Origin: Symbiodinium natans
Lineage: Eukaryota; Sar; Dinophyceae; Suessiales; Symbiodiniaceae
Assembly (NCBI GenBank): GCA_905221605.1
Contig: CAJNDS010002725.1
Location: 135,294-199,293 of the forward strand
Direction: 5' to 3'
Length of the DNA: 64,000 nucleotides
Part shown: one piece after another, positions 32,220 to 43,530 of the stretch
Position numbering within the stretch: the first letter of the stretch is position 1
Layout: every line of letters starts with the position of its first letter
The notes under the pieces: generated by a model
Told to the model about the DNA's origin: nothing
The model's input: only the letters and a program-made list of their open reading frames with translations
Databases searched by the model: none
Position numbers and translations under genes: made by a program

Positions 32220-32565
32220 CCAGCTGGCCCTTGAGCATTTCGCCTGGAGGTCAGCCACCAGCAACACGTGGAAAGCAATCGTGAACCTCAAGCCCGAAAC
32301 CCTGAAGCCCAAGCCCTAAAGCCCTAAAACCCTAACACCTTAAAACCCTACAACCCTAAAACCCTAAACCCTAGACCGGACACCCTAAACTCCTGAACCC
32401 TATACGCTAAACCCTAAACCCTAAACCCTAAACCCCAAAACCCTAAACCCTGAACCCACGCCTTCATCCACATTGCTGAACCCGAAGCGTGGTCTCTCAG
32501 GTGACTCTTTTTTAGGCGAGAGGCCAGTCGAACTTCCGCTTCTTCTGGGCCTGTAGGTCTACAAT
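32220..32565 (-). CDS. Two candidate exons
   Basis: The segment 32462-32565 reads PEEAEVRLASRLKKSHLRDH then ASGSAMWMKAW on the minus strand. The segment 32222-32288 reads FTIAFHVLLVADLQAKCSRA. Between them lie CCCTAAA variants. No family recognised. Confidence 0.35.
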
Positions 32566-32780
32566 CCAATGTTCGTGGGCTTTCTGGTTTGGGGTGTGCT
32601 GCGGCCTAATTTTCGGGCTCAGTATCCAGGGTTCGTGGGTTGGGGAACCAACCACCGCCTCAGCACCCTGAGCAAAAATTCACAGGCTTGGGGAGTCGAG
32701 AGTTGCCTGCGAGAGGGAGAGGTCTACGCATCAAGATGCTGAGGTTGTTCGAGAGGTTCTTTAGAGGGACGGACCGGAGG

Positions 32781-32849
32781 TTTAGGGTTTAGGGTTTAGG
32801 GTTTAGGGTTTAGGGTTTAGGGTTTAGGGTTTAGGGTTTAGGGTTTAGG
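32781..32849. repeat. Telomere-type array (TTTAGGG)n
   Basis: Nine to ten perfect units adjacent to a segment at 32690-32780 that is open on both strands (plus LRIKMLRLFERFFRGTDRR, minus VPLKNLSNNLSILMRRPLPL). Confidence 0.9.
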
Positions 32850-33065
32850 GGTCCTTGAAAAGGGGAATCAATACTAAAACGGGAACTCGCCCTGGGAAAC
32901 CGTGAGGGAACAGATATGTTGAATATCAATCATGTTGAGGGTCTGGCGGGTGTATGGCTTGCGCTTAAGGTCGCTTAGGCGTGGCGGTTACCATGGGGAT
33001 TGTCGGGGACGAAAGCCGGCACATTATTGAAGTTAGCGCCCGGGTGTCCTTGATTTGTTCTTCAG

Positions 33066-33209
33066 TTTTCTGCATTTCGACACCAACAGACTTGCATCAA
33101 TGACAAGCCTTTGTCAAGTAAGGATGTGCAGGACAAGCTTAAGGGTTTCGGTTCTTCGGAATGCCCAGCGCGCGGCAGTCTGCCTTCGGATTACTACATA
33201 CAGCTGTAG
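33066..33209 (+). CDS. Candidate plus-strand 3' exon
   Basis: Preceded by TTGATTTGTTCTTCAG, a good acceptor, the plus strand reads CINDKPLSSKDVQDKLKGFG then SSECPARGSLPSDYYIQL and TAG at 33207. The charge pattern is protein-like. This is one of the better plus-strand candidates in a region otherwise read on minus. Confidence 0.35.
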   Translation, partial: FSAFRHQQTCINDKPLSSKDVQDKLKGFGSSECPARGSLPSDYYIQL

Positions 33210-33439
33210 ACAAGCAGGATCCAAATTCAGAAAGGCCCAAGCTAAGCCTTCGCACAAGGCCTCTTGTATGTACTCCTCTGCTGGTTACAGCCGAAGCAAC
33301 TAAACGTACCATACTACGGACTTCCTTATGAAAGTCCCATTACATTCCAGTGTAGGAATCTTCCTATGCCCCCACTGAAAACCTTTGCTAAGGCTGCATT
33401 TATATTTAAGTCTTTCATACATATGTTTATATGTATATG

Positions 33440-33505
33440 TACACATATATATATATATATACATATATATTTTACAATTACTATATGTATATATATATAT
33501 ATGTA
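33440..33505. repeat. Alternating TA/TATG tract
   Basis: Two runs of ATATATAT (33440-33465 and 33486-33503) separated by TTTTACAATTACT. Simple-sequence DNA in an intron or spacer. Confidence 0.85.
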
Positions 33506-33531
33506 TTTTTGATTAGTTTATCGATTTACAG

Positions 33532-33610
33532 AGAGGACCAACAACAATCTCCTCCCCAAGCAGAAGCTCAGTCAGCGGGGCCTCAACGTCGATGACCTCG
33601 CAACCGCCAG
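33532..33610 (+). CDS. Candidate exon with canonical splice sites on plus
   Basis: TCGATTTACAG before and CAG|GTGTGA after give canonical borders on plus, where a frame reads RTNNNLLPKQKLSQRGLNVD then DLATAR. The minus strand is also open (CEVIDVEAPLTELLLGEEIV) and resembles the VDVEAPP exons at 42.5 and 46.5 kb, so the strand remains open. Confidence 0.35.
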
Positions 33611-33774
33611 GTGTGAGGTTAAGCAACCAAAACGCCTAAGTCTAGGCTCCCACTTCAGCCAGACACCCAAGCCGATGTTCACTCGGCGTTGTCTCTGAGT
33701 CTGTTTAGGGTTTGGGGTTTAGGGGTCTAGGTCTAGGTTTAGGATTTAAGGTTCTTAGGGCTTGGGGTTCTCAG

Positions 33775-33900
33775 TTCTTCGAACCTGCTGCCTCCATCAT
33801 CGCTTGCCCCCGGCCCAGAACCATGGGAAATATCCTCCGAAACATTCTCAGCATCCTACTTTCACACGCTCTAAACTGCACCTTGATGCTCTCAGCACCT
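33775..33900 (-). CDS. Candidate exon
   Basis: The minus strand reads ESIKVQFRACESRMLRMFRR then IFPMVLGRGQAMMEAAGSKN and TGA. A short plus frame also exists. Flanked by TTTAGG variants and CCCTAAA. Confidence 0.35.
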
Positions 33901-34039
33901 CCACTACCCTCAAACCCTCAACCCTCAACCCTCAACCCTAAACCCTAAACCCTAAACCCTAAACCAGCGCCCTGGAATTTGTGGGCCTTCTGTCTCCAAA
34001 GCTTTACGGGAAAGGTAACGCATCGGGCCCAGAGCTCTT

Positions 34040-34170
34040 CAGACGAACCCTACTATAGGAGCCTTCATAATTAACTAGAACAGGATGTTGGGGGTCATTA
34101 TAGTATAAATGAGAAAGGGACCATGAAGGAATACTATGAGTAATTCTTCCGACCCCTATAGTAGACAACT
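34040..34170. repeat. Inverted-repeat element ACTATAGGAG
   Basis: CCTACTATAGGAGCCTTCAT at the left and GACCCCTATAGTAG at the right, with GGGGGTCATTATAGT and ATGAAGGAATACTATGAG inside. It resembles the small intron elements elsewhere but I find no second copy. Confidence 0.4.
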
Positions 34171-34321
34171 CGTTTTGGCAAGTTCTCGCTCAAGCACGAA
34201 GCACTGTGTCCTGGGTTGCAAGACTGGGACCTTGCGCGATCCTGCTGAGACCCCAGGGTTTAGGGTTCTGGGTTTAGGGTCAGAGCTAACGGTTTAGGGT
34301 TTAGGGTTTAGAAAACTATGG

Positions 34322-34427
34322 GATTCTTTATCGGGGCCGCCTCCTCGTCCAACACGGTCACCTTACCGTCCGCCGCTGGCCTTGGTTTGCTGGGGAGTTT
34401 GCTTGGGCAAGGACTTCCTTGGTAGCC
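34322..34427 (-). CDS. Exon bordering a complete family-A element
   Basis: The minus strand reads KLPSKPRPAADGKVTVLDEE then AAPIKNPI. It follows directly on a family-A element (34428-34562), as an exon follows an intron. The upstream exon at about 34563-34610 would end DTYHTVISCDA. The protein family is unknown; the sequence is Pro/Ala/Glu-rich. Confidence 0.45.
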
Positions 34428-34562
34428 CAGCAACAGGGTTTAGGGTTTAGGGTTCAGGGTGCAATAACCATCTTATAATACGGGTACCCTTTTTGGCTTG
34501 GCTACTTGAAAAGGGAACCTTGCAACAACAAAAAGCAAAACGGGCACCACTGGGCTACCAAG
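34428..34562. repeat. Family-A introner, complete copy
   Basis: Ends CTTGGTAGCCCAG and CTGGGCTACCAAG, a 13-bp perfect terminal inverted repeat, with telomeric heptamers and the family body GGGTACCCTTTTTGGC ... AAGGGAACCTTGCAACAA inside. The same structure forms introns in the cysteine synthase gene. Confidence 0.85.
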
Positions 34563-35502
34563 CGTCACAAGAAATGACTGTGTGATAGGTGTCCTGCATA
34601 TTCCTGCATATACCCCTTCCGACGCCCCTCCTGTCACCGTCTACTCCCGCCCTCCCAACCCCTCCACGGCCCAGCCGATAAGTTTGGCTTGGGGGGGTGC
34701 CTCCTTGCACATCGAGGGCAAAGTGGGTCGAGGGCACACGAAGGCATTCGCCTTCGAACGAAGATTCATGGGTGGGTTTAAGAAGACTAAATCTGCATAC
34801 CAACATATTCAATATTTTACGGCCATAGCTTCCCTAAACCCTAAACACTAAAGTCACTAAACCCTGAAATCTAGACCCAGTGAAGACTTTTCGCGTGCCT
34901 CCAAGCGGTATCCTAAACCCTCAACATCCTCAAGCAACCAGGGTTTAGGTTGAGGGCTTCGGGTTTAGCGGGACCCTACACTTGCTTGGCCCTTCGACAC
35001 CTGGGGCCTCCCGAGGGTTTTGGGCCTTGGGCCTTTCAGGCCCAAAGGTTCTTGTAAAACAGCAAAGCACATGAACGGGACAGGTGCATGAACAAAAAGA
35101 AACCAAGTAAGCTGCAACAAAAACAGAAAGCGAGTACTTGCATCAACAAAAGAAACCAAAAAAACTGGGGCCGCCGCGGCTCCTTACGTCGAAAGAAGCG
35201 GCGCCAGGCCTGGGGGCAATCCACAGGAGACGTTTATCACTTGTGGGGCTCACGGCTAGGGTTTCGGCCTAAACCCTAAACCCTAAACACTACATCCTAA
35301 ACCCTAAATGACCCTAAACCCTAAACCCTAAACCCTAAACCCTAAACCCTAAACCCTAAACCCATCGGGCTCACAGCCAGGGGCTCAGGGTGTCTAGGCC
35401 TCAGGGTCGGGTTCTACTTCAAAGGGGAAGCATGCTGCTGCTCTTCTTATTTGGGGGCTTAGGGTTGGGCGTTTAGGGTTCAGGGGTTAGGGTTTAGAAG
35501 TT

Positions 35503-35790
35503 TCACTGACGGCAAGCATGTGTCGGTCGACACTTCCTGGGACCCCCCCCAGCGCTGAGCACTTTCCGGAAAGGCAGTGTTTGCCACACCTCCAACGACG
35601 GCATGTCGTGCAGCTTGGTGTCAACAGCTTCCACACGCCTCTCCTTAACCGAACCCTTCCTCGTTGAGAGTCGCCCCCCGTTTCTCGCGAAGGTCGGGAG
35701 AGATTTGGAAACCTGCCAGCCACATGCCTCTGCCTCCCGCACCGCTGCCTTCATCAAGAATCTCTTCGAGTGGACCAGGACAACATTTTG
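35503..35790 (-). CDS. Candidate exon, about 90 codons
   Basis: The minus strand reads KAAVREAEACGWQVSKSLPT then VKERRVEAVDTKLHDMPSLE and VWQTLPFRKVLSAGG. It is among the longest frames without telomeric sequence outside the three main genes. The plus strand is also open for 86 codons, with a Ser/Pro/Thr-rich composition typical of a complement. Function unknown. Confidence 0.4.
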   Translation of the reverse strand, partial: QNVVLVHSKRFLMKAAVREAEACGWQVSKSLPTFARNGGRLSTRKGSVKERRVEAVDTKLHDMPSLEVWQTLPFRKVLSAGGGPRKCRPTHACRQ

Positions 35791-36424
35791 CTCATCCTGT
35801 GCCCAACAGCCCCATCTTCAGAGGAGAAGAGAAAAGCACCCCACTTGCATAGAGCAACTTTAGGGTATCTTGGGCTTAGGGCTTAGGGTCTAGCCTACTG
35901 ATCTTAGAAGCGTTTAGGGTTTAGGGTTTAGGGCTGGTGAAGATCCTGCGGCTTGGGGTTCCGATTTAGGGGTTGATGGGCTTTCGGCGTGGGGGATGGC
36001 TGGCTCGAAGCTTCTGCAGTGCGCTTATTGGAGTTTAGAGAAGCTCTGAGGAAGCCCTAAACCCTAAACCCTAAACCCCAAACCCTAAACCCTAAACCTT
36101 AAACCCTAAACCCTAAACCCTAAACCCTAAGCCCGGTAGATTCTATCTTGCACCAAAGGGCCCGAGATCCAGGCCCTAAGCCCTGAAAGCCCCAAAAGCC
36201 CTCAGCAGCCTGAACCCCTGAGCCCTGAACCCTCACATGCAAAATTTGAACCTTTAACCCTAAACCCTACACCCTTGTAAACCCTAAATCCTAAACCCTA
36301 AACCCTAAATCCTAAACACCAAATCCTAAACCCCGAATCCTAAACCCTAAACCCTAAACCCTAAATCCTGAACCCTAAATCCCACACCCTAAACCCTAAA
36401 CCCTAAACCCCAAACCCTAAACCA

Positions 36425-36945
36425 ACTTTGCTTTCTTGGTCTGTCGAGCTGCCTGGAGCTTGCCATTGGGGGAGCCTCCGGCAGGGGATCAACTTGAGAG
36501 AGGTTGTCGTTTAGGGTTGAGGGTTTAGTGTTTAGGGTTTGGGGTTTAGGGTTTAGGGTTTAGGATTTAGGGTTTAGGGTTTGGGGTTTAGGGTTTGGGG
36601 CCAAGTTGAGGGGTTTAGGGCTAAGCATTCAGGGTTTTGGGCTTTGTGCTTTAGCTTTAACTGCCGGGAGTGCGGCCTTCGCGGTGTAAGGAGAGGAGGG
36701 GAGGGGGAGGTGGGCGGCGGGGGCCCACGGCCCAGGGTAAGTTTCTTGGGGGTCGCGTCGGTATCCACCATACCCAAATGAACGGGATACTTGGCTGCCC
36801 AAACACCCTGAATGGGACCCCTATGTTCGTCATCGTACGCGTCCCTATAGTGGGCGCAATCATAGCCCCGTAGTCGGAACTGTTGGAAAACACACCGTCT
36901 GTTCCAATGGCAGTTCTTCCGCTGCTCAGCCCTACGGCCCACCAA
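36425..36945 (-). CDS. Two candidate exons
   Basis: The segment 36690-36945 reads VFQQFRLRGYDCAHYRDAYD then AAKYPVHLGMVDTDATPKKL on minus. The segment 36425-36507 reads NLSQVDPLPEAPPMASSRQL then DRPRKQS. Between them is a mixed TTTAGGG/TTTGGGG tract (36510-36610). No family recognised. Confidence 0.4.
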
Positions 36946-37345
36946 CCCTCAACCCGAAACCTCAAACTTCAAATCCTAAAACCCTGAACCGTTAAAGCCA
37001 AAACTGCTAAGCTTCTTAACTTCCGAACCGCCCAAACCTTTAAGCATTAGATGTTTAAAAGCCCCAGGGTTTAAAGTTCAGCTGCATGGGGGTTCAGTTG
37101 ATGTAAGCCCTTTGTAAGCAGCTCATCTCTGCTTTTCATAGGAGACTCTTCTAACCTACACCATTGCTTAAAAACCCTTTAAGCATCAACGCAATACTCT
37201 TCCTTATCTAAGGGCAGTATAGGATAATTAGCTTTCCTTTTTGGGGGAGTTCTGAAGCAACATCGTAGCAGATATGGGGATTATTATCTTTTCTTATTTG
37301 GGGTTTCTTAAGCAAAATCGTAGTCAAGGAACATGCCCGAGACCC

Positions 37346-37508
37346 ACTGGTTCTTAGTAGGGAATGAGGGAACTGGCCCCTTAATATACCTTTAAGGGAT
37401 TATATAGGGTTCCTCACTCCCCTAAACCCTAAACCCTAAACCCTAAACCTTAAACCCTAAACCCTAAGCCCTAAACCCTAAACCCTAAACCCTAAACAAA
37501 TAACCAGC
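37346..37508. repeat. Family-B intron element
   Basis: ACTGGTTCTTAGTAGGGAAT at the left matches the family-B terminus at 53734-53914; ATAACCAGCC at the right is a shortened inverted end. The interior has TTTAAGGGATTATATAGGG and a CCCTAAA array. The segment after it (37509-37620) is a candidate exon (minus EVFGLTSRKKQGEAPAKEPS). Confidence 0.6.
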
Positions 37509-37620
37509 CCAAAAGGTGGCGCGGCCTGACGCCGCATGCTTCGGCAGGCTGCTGGGCTCCTTCGCTGGCGCCTCGCCCTGCTTCTTCCTGGAGGTGAGGC
37601 CGAACACTTCTGGTTCACAA
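37509..37620 (-). CDS. Candidate Lys/Ala-rich exon
   Basis: The minus strand reads EVFGLTSRKKQGEAPAKEPS then SLPKHAASGRATFWA and lies next to a family-B element. The plus strand is open too and ends in GGAG|GTGAGG, so the strand is not certain. It shares RKK with several other exons of the region. Confidence 0.35.
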
Positions 37621-38079
37621 GGGTTTAGGGTTTAGGGTTTAGGGTCAAAACCCCTACCTAACATAAGGTAAATAAAAGGCCTCCCTAGACCAAAAAAAAG
37701 CTAGGTTCATCTTGTTGGAGAAGCAAAAAAAGGCACCGTTCAATGACACCTGCGCAGTGGGTTCATGGAACGAACCCTGCCACTTGGGAATCCGAGATTG
37801 AAGTTCACAGCTTTGTGTGAGCTTTACCCCAAACCCCACACGCACACACACACCCTAAACCCTAAACCCCACACCCCAAACCCCAAACCCTTTGCAACAG
37901 GCCCCAACCCTAAACCCTAAAGCCTAAACCGTAAACCCTAAACCCTTAACCCTAAACCCCAAACCCTAAATCCTAAACCCCAAACCCCAAACCCTAAACC
38001 CTAAACCCTGCACCGGCCTCTTCGGCATGGCTTTCGGCTGCCTGCAGGCCCAACTTCGAGGGTTTCATGTTATGGCTTA

Positions 38080-38345
38080 GGGTTTAGGGTTTGGGGTTTG
38101 GGGTTTGGGGTTTGGGGTTTAGGGTTTGGGGTTTGGGGTTTGTTGACGCCTCCCTAGCTGCCTCGCAACCACGCTGCAGGTATGCAAAGGGGGTTTAGGG
38201 TTTAGGGCCTGGGGTTTGGGGTTCAGGGTTCGGGGTTTAGGGTTTAGGGTTTGGGGTTTTGTGGTATGGGGTTTAGGGTTTAGGGTTTAGGGTTTGGGAT
38301 TTAGGGTTTAGGGTTTAGGGTTTGGGGTTTTGTGGGTGGGGTTCA
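38080..38345. repeat. Variant telomeric tract TTTGGGG/TTTAGGG
   Basis: Runs of perfect TTTGGGG units alternate with TTTAGGG, with one interruption (38140-38190, which could be a short exon). Confidence 0.85.
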
Positions 38346-39365
38346 GGGTTTCGGGTGGTTTTAGAAAACTTTGCCCCAACCCTTGCCTCAGCGACTCGGA
38401 AGTGGCTTCCGGGTCCTGGCATGTGCAAAGCTGAGCCCCGGCGGCGCAGCAACCATATTACAACGAAGGGTTCTCACTCTGGGCTGCCAACAGGGGTTTC
38501 AAACCCTAAAAGCCTACAAAAACCCTGAAAAACCGTAAAACCGTAAAACCCTAAACCCCTAAAACCCAAAAACCCAAAAACCCTAAAAACCAAAACCCTA
38601 AACCCTAACGCCCTATATAAACCCTAAAACCCTATGCCCACTTCTAGGGGTTCCCTTACTACCCCCCCCCCCCTTTAATAACCTTAATTAGGCTTAATTA
38701 TCCCTGAATAGCCTTAATTATGGGGGGAGCCTTGGGGGGGGTAGCCCTAAACCCTAAACCCTAAACCCTAAACCCTAAACCCTAAACCCTAAACCCTAAA
38801 TCCTTTGCATTCTGCGGGATAAAGATTCCTTCACATGAGGTGCACTACGCACGTTTCCTATACTTGAGGGTGCATGCGTGGTTCGGAGAGAATTGGGATA
38901 CAAACGCCCCAAGCAAAGCATGGTCACAACTAAGTATAACACAAAAGTTACCCTACTTGTAACTCGGTGCTGGCCACCCATGAAACTCCCAGTGTGGCTT
39001 ACCAGCCTACCAACCGACGTTTTCCACTTTTGAGCCGGGTTTAGGGTTTAGGGTTTAGGGTTTAGGGTTTAGGGTTTAGGGTTTAGGGTTTAGGGTTTAG
39101 GGTTTAGGGTTTAGGCCCCCCAAATACAAAACCCATGATGCCGAAGGCCTCCAGCAACTCCCTTTCTAATTGTCAAGGCTCCGGTACTAACCTAGGCTGT
39201 CCCTTAGAACCCTCAAAGAAAGATTCCAAGATTGGATTCTGTGTCAAACCGAATAAGGGAAGCATGTAAGATGTCACACCCTGAACCCTAAACCCTAAGC
39301 CCTCAATCTCCTTCCTGGCTATGTTCGACATGGACAAACGGTGGATACACGAAATCGTGGCATGC

Positions 39366-39483
39366 CCTAAACCCTAAACCCTAAACCCTAAACCCTAAAC
39401 CCTAAACCCTAAACCCTAAACCCTAAACCCTAAACCCTAAACCCTAAACCCTAAACCCTAAACCCTAAACCCTAAACCCTAAC
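39366..39483. repeat. Telomere-type array (CCCTAAA)n
   Basis: Seventeen perfect heptamers, one of the longest uninterrupted arrays. An opposite-orientation array of 11 units lies at 39036-39112. Confidence 0.9.
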
Positions 39484-39486
39484 CCG

Positions 39487-39830
39487 GTCCAAGACGAGCA
39501 TGGCATGTTAACCGGCGCAGTTCCCTGCACCCCTCGCATTTCAATGTTGATGTGTGGCGATTGAGGGAAGCGAGCAGGCCAGAAGACCTCTCTGTCTACG
39601 TACAGGGTGGGGCCCCCTTACTATACTAACTGTAGTTAAGGGACTTATAACCTGACTTAGGGTCCTTATAACCCAATTTAGGGCCCTTATAACTCTACTT
39701 ATGACTAGGGGGCCCCACCCTGTACAGGAAGGCCAATTAATGTTGATGACACGCATGGCTCATGCACGATCTGGGCCATTCGCGCACACGCCGCTTGCAC
39801 CTGTTCTAGGAAAGAAGCCCAATCTTAAGA
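39487..39830 (-). CDS. Two candidate exons split by a family-E element
   Basis: The minus strand reads ACARMAQIVHEPCVSSTLIG then LPV at 39726-39815, is interrupted by the element at 39601-39724, and goes on with VDREVFWPARFPQSPHINIE at 39490-39600. Both halves are protein-like in the same orientation, so the element sits where an intron would. Confidence 0.4.
39601..39724. repeat. Family-E element, complete
   Basis: Terminal inverted repeat TACAGGGTGGGGCCCCC, 17 bp, perfect. The interior has three tandem variants of (T)TTAGGG(T/C)CCTTATAACC. No coding capacity. A near-identical but right-truncated copy lies at 47180-47281. Confidence 0.85.
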
Positions 39831-39999
39831 TTCAGGGTTTGTAGGAGATGGCCTTCGGTAGAAAAGTGATGCATGATTTCGTCTATCAACAGATATTAAA
39901 CCTGAACAAAAAAAGGAACCCTAAACCCTAGACCCTAAACCCTAAACCCCAAACCCCAAACTCCCCAGACCCTAAACCCTCAACCCTGAACCCTAAACC

Positions 40000-42440
40000 C
40001 AGCGGAAAGTTTGGGCCTCTGGATCCTTGGAGCTCGACGTGCCTGGAGCCCAGGAAGGCGGTTTTGGGAACGCTCTGACCACCCAAGTTTAGGGTTTAGG
40101 GTTTAGGGTGTAGGGTTTAGGGTTTGGGGTTTAGGGTTTGTAGGGTTTAGGGTTTGGGGTTTGGGGTTTAGGGCCTATGGGGTGCATGGGAGTTTACAGA
40201 CTTTACGAGGTTTTATAGGGTTTATGGGGATTTAAGGGGTTTATGGGGTTGACAGGGTTTATAGAGCTTACAGGCTTTACAGGGTTTCCGAAAAGCATCT
40301 GAATCCCCAAGACCCAGAGCTGTATAGAGCAGGCCAACCCCTGCTGCGAGGCCCCGGTTCCCTAAGCCCTAGCCCTAAACCCGAAACCCTAAACCCCAAA
40401 CCCTAAACCTTTAAACCCTAAACCCCAAACCGTAAACCCTGCAAATCTCCCACAGATTCTCAGTTTCGGAGCCCACCCTGCAAGTCTATGCCCTCCTCGA
40501 AGCTATTCCCTGAGAAGCCTAAGGTCCAGGGCTTTGGGCTTTGAGTGTTTAGGGTTTAGGTTTGGGGTGTAGGGTTTAGGGTTTATGGTGTTCTACAGTG
40601 CCTGAGGGTGCTTAGGATTTTAGGGGTAGTTGCAAGGCAGGGTACTGTGCAGCTACATTCAAAATACTAGACCCCAAAGTAACCCAGGAAAAAAACAGTG
40701 CCCTTTTTGGTCTGAGAAGGGGGTTAGAAAGGAACCCACTCCCGAAAAAAAAGGGAGTAAGGGCCCAATAACTCCGGGGTCCTTGCGTAGGTTCCAACCT
40801 TGTTTGGAGTACGTATCCTACGACGTTTAAGCTTAGACCCGATACACCCCTAAACCCTAAACCCTAAATCCTGAACCCTAAACCCTGAACCCTGATGCCT
40901 GGGTTTGGCTCCTTCGCAGACTTCGACTCTTTCTTCCGCCTAGGGTTTAGGGTTTTAGAGTTTAGGGTTTAGGGTTTGGGTTTAGGGTTTAGGGTTTAGG
41001 GTCTAGGGTCTAGGGTCTAGGGTCTAGGGTTTAGGGTTTAGAGTTTAGGGTTTAGGGCTTAGGTTTTAGGGTTTAGGGTTTAGGGCTTAAGGTTTAGGGC
41101 ACCAGTTAGCTCTGAGAACTTGGATGCTTCTTGGAGGCTTTTGCTTGTACCTGAAGACCATGAGTAGGTTCTATTGAACTGATGATGTGAAGGCTCTATT
41201 CCGGGTATTCTTAAGGCTTGAAGGAGCCTTTGCGATAGGCTGGAGGGGTTTTTGGGAGGGTTAAGGGCTGAAGGCTCAAATCAGGAGTTTTAAGGGGGTT
41301 TAGGGTTTAGGGTTTAGGGTTTAGGGTTTAGGGTTTAGGGTTTAGGGTTTAGGGTTTAGGGTTTAGGTCAAGGAAGTGTGCTTCATCTCTCACCCTCGCC
41401 TTTACTTGGAGACTGGGGCTCATCTCATGGGGTCTCAGCTAGGCCGCTGGCTCTGAGCCGCGTATTCACCCCAAAACTGCTCAAAACCCCAGCGCCCAAA
41501 ACCAGCGGCTCTTTTTGCAACACAGCAAAAGCCTCTAAACCCAGAGCCCAGAAACCTCCACTCGCATGAAACCGAGTCCCCCTCAAAAATGAAAGAACAA
41601 GAATGAAACCCCCCAAAAAATCAACACGTAAGGATGTCTCCGAGCTTGAGAACGAGTCCCAAAACCCTATAAGTTTTGAAAACCAAGTCATCGGTTGAGA
41701 GCTCAAGGTTTCGGGGCGTTGCTCAAGTTTGTTATACGAGATACGTGCAGCTGTCGTGTTTTTATCGGTGCCTCTTCACCGCTGCCTTCTTGTCTGGCCT
41801 GGAAAGACGAGGAAGATGGTGCCCAGTTCTTGTGGCGACCCGGTTTTGGGGTTTGGGGTTTGAGGCTTAGGGCCTGGAAAGAAGAGAACTTTGCCCGGCA
41901 GCAAAGTTGAGTTGTCTTGAAAGAAGCGATACCTTTTTGTGGCGCGGGGCTCCGTTACACGAGACCTCGAGGTCTCAAGGGCAACTTACACCTCCCGTAA
42001 GACTAGGTTTAGGGAGTTTAGGGTTTTAGGGTCTTAGGCTCTTGGGGTTTGAGGGCTTTAGGGTTTGAGGTTAATGTCCGCTACCTGGCTTCATCGTGCG
42101 ACTCAACAAGCACTGGGCCACTATAGAGTTGAACCCTTTGTAACCTAGATGGGCCCTAGCGGGCACCAGGCCATTATCAAGTCATTTGGGTCCAAGGATT
42201 CGCTTGAAGACGACAGCTCCAAAATCCTCCGAGAATTCTGCCTTTCTGCCCCCGGTGTAGAGATTCTCACATCTGCGTCCTTCCATGTGCCCCGAGACTC
42301 CCTACAACTGTGTCTCAGGGTGACGGTCTAAGAAAAACAACCTCTGTGACAAAGCGCACGCAACAAGAATGCCCTAAACCCTAAACCCTAAGCCCGAAAC
42401 TCTAAACCCCTAAGCCCGAACTCCTGAATCCTTGCAAGCA
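40000..42440. other. Telomeric and intron-like sequence with short GC-rich segments
   Basis: Candidate exon segments are 40000-40085 (minus GTSSSKDPEAQ; the same GTSSSKD phrase recurs at 44865-44895), 40905-40940 (minus RRKKESKSAKEP) and 41766-41830 (minus QARQEGSGEEAPIK; recurs at 45925-45965). The TTTAGGG array 41299-41367 and TTTAGGG variants at 40940-41100 fill much of the rest. The gene content is not resolved. Confidence 0.35.
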
Positions 42441-42449
42441 GACCCATGC

Positions 42450-42837
42450 ATGGGTCGCCAACCTCGTCTCCGTCGACGGAGGAGCCTCGACGTCCACTGC
42501 CTGGGCCACGGCCTGCCATTAGAATTTTGGGTTTAGGGTTTAGGGTCAGAGTTTGTAGGGTTTGTAGGGATTGGAGGATTTGTAGGGTTTGTAGGGCTTG
42601 GGGTTTGTAGGGGTTGCAGGGTTTATAGGGCTTACAGTATGTGTAGGGTGTATAGGGTTTCTAGGGTTTAGGGGTTCTAGTTGAAGGCTCCTGAGACTAC
42701 GTAACATCCCTGAACCGTATAAACCCTCAACTCTCAACCTTGATGCCTTGTCACCATCCCGCATAACAATGACATTGCCCAAAGAGTCGTGCCTCCGTTG
42801 GCGCTGCTTTGACGTCGGAAGAGCCTGGCAACACACT
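42450..42837 (-). CDS. Exon cassette, copy 1
   Basis: Two minus-strand segments, 42775-42837 (LPGSSDVKAAPTEARLFG) and 42450-42528 (WQAVAQAVDVEAPPSTETRL), are separated by a GTAGGGTTT-variant intron. The pair recurs at 46465-46895 in the same order. Pro/Ala/Glu-rich, probably a disordered repeat protein. A plus-strand reading (LVSVDGGASTST) also exists for one segment. Confidence 0.4.
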
Positions 42838-43454
42838 TAACTTGGGGGCCTTCCTAAAATAGAGTATGCCAGTGGGAGGGGGTCCTATGTAGCAAGGGTT
42901 GTGGTCATTTGGTCATTTGGAGACACCCTAAACCCCAATATCCCTTTTGTGGAAAGAACTGCTGCCATTCCGATATTTTGATGCCAACAGGGCACTGCCC
43001 TGAGAAGGCTGAAAGCCTGGCCTATAGGTGACCACAATCGGACGCGCTTGAGGGGCACCATGTGGGAAAACCGAAGGTTTAGGGCTTGGGGTTTTAGAGA
43101 TGGGGGTTGAGGGATTATAAGGTTGAGGTTTGGGGTCTTCGGGTTTCAAGGAACCCGTGTTAAGCCCAGCGTCACACGCAGCCCGAACATGACAGAATTC
43201 CGAGAAGCCAGCTTCTCACGCCACGAAACCCCAAACCCTGGAACCTAAACGGCCCGCAACTCCCAAGGCCAGACCTCAAGGCCCTTCAGCCCTTTCCCTG
43301 CCTCTCCCCCCCCGAACAACAAGAGACGGCAACGGTGAATCGCAACTCCCCACAACTAACTCAACACCATACTTCAACACTGTCATCCTACATCCCAACC
43401 CTAAACCCTAAACCCTAAACCCTAAACCCGAAACCCTAAACCCTAAACCCCTGC

Positions 43455-43530
43455 GCCTGGATCTTCTGGCGGCTTCTCTTCCCGCTTCTTCCTGCGCCGC
43501 CCCAGGGCGGCGATATTTCTTCACGACTAC
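43455..43530 (-). CDS. Candidate Lys/Arg/Glu exon
   Basis: The minus strand reads LGRRRKKREEKPPEDPGAG. Near-copies occur at 47284-47340 (CRKKREEKPPEHPGT) and, weaker, at 49100-49135 (SSRRKKREEKAAQ). A family-D element (43530-43653) abuts it on the plus side, consistent with an exon-intron border. Confidence 0.4.

Noticed and set aside
32900-33030. Exon on either strand
   Set aside because: Both strands give protein-like frames (minus FNNVPAFVPDNPHGNR, plus VTMGIVGDESRHIIEV), but the minus one is broken by a stop and the plus one lacks a workable intron downstream; I could not choose.
31628-33505. AT-rich replication origin
   Set aside because: The TA tracts are ordinary microsatellites and no other origin feature is visible.
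39601-39724. Rho-independent terminator or operator
   Set aside because: The hairpin shape fits, but a near-identical dispersed copy and the eukaryotic exon context fit a mobile mini-element better.
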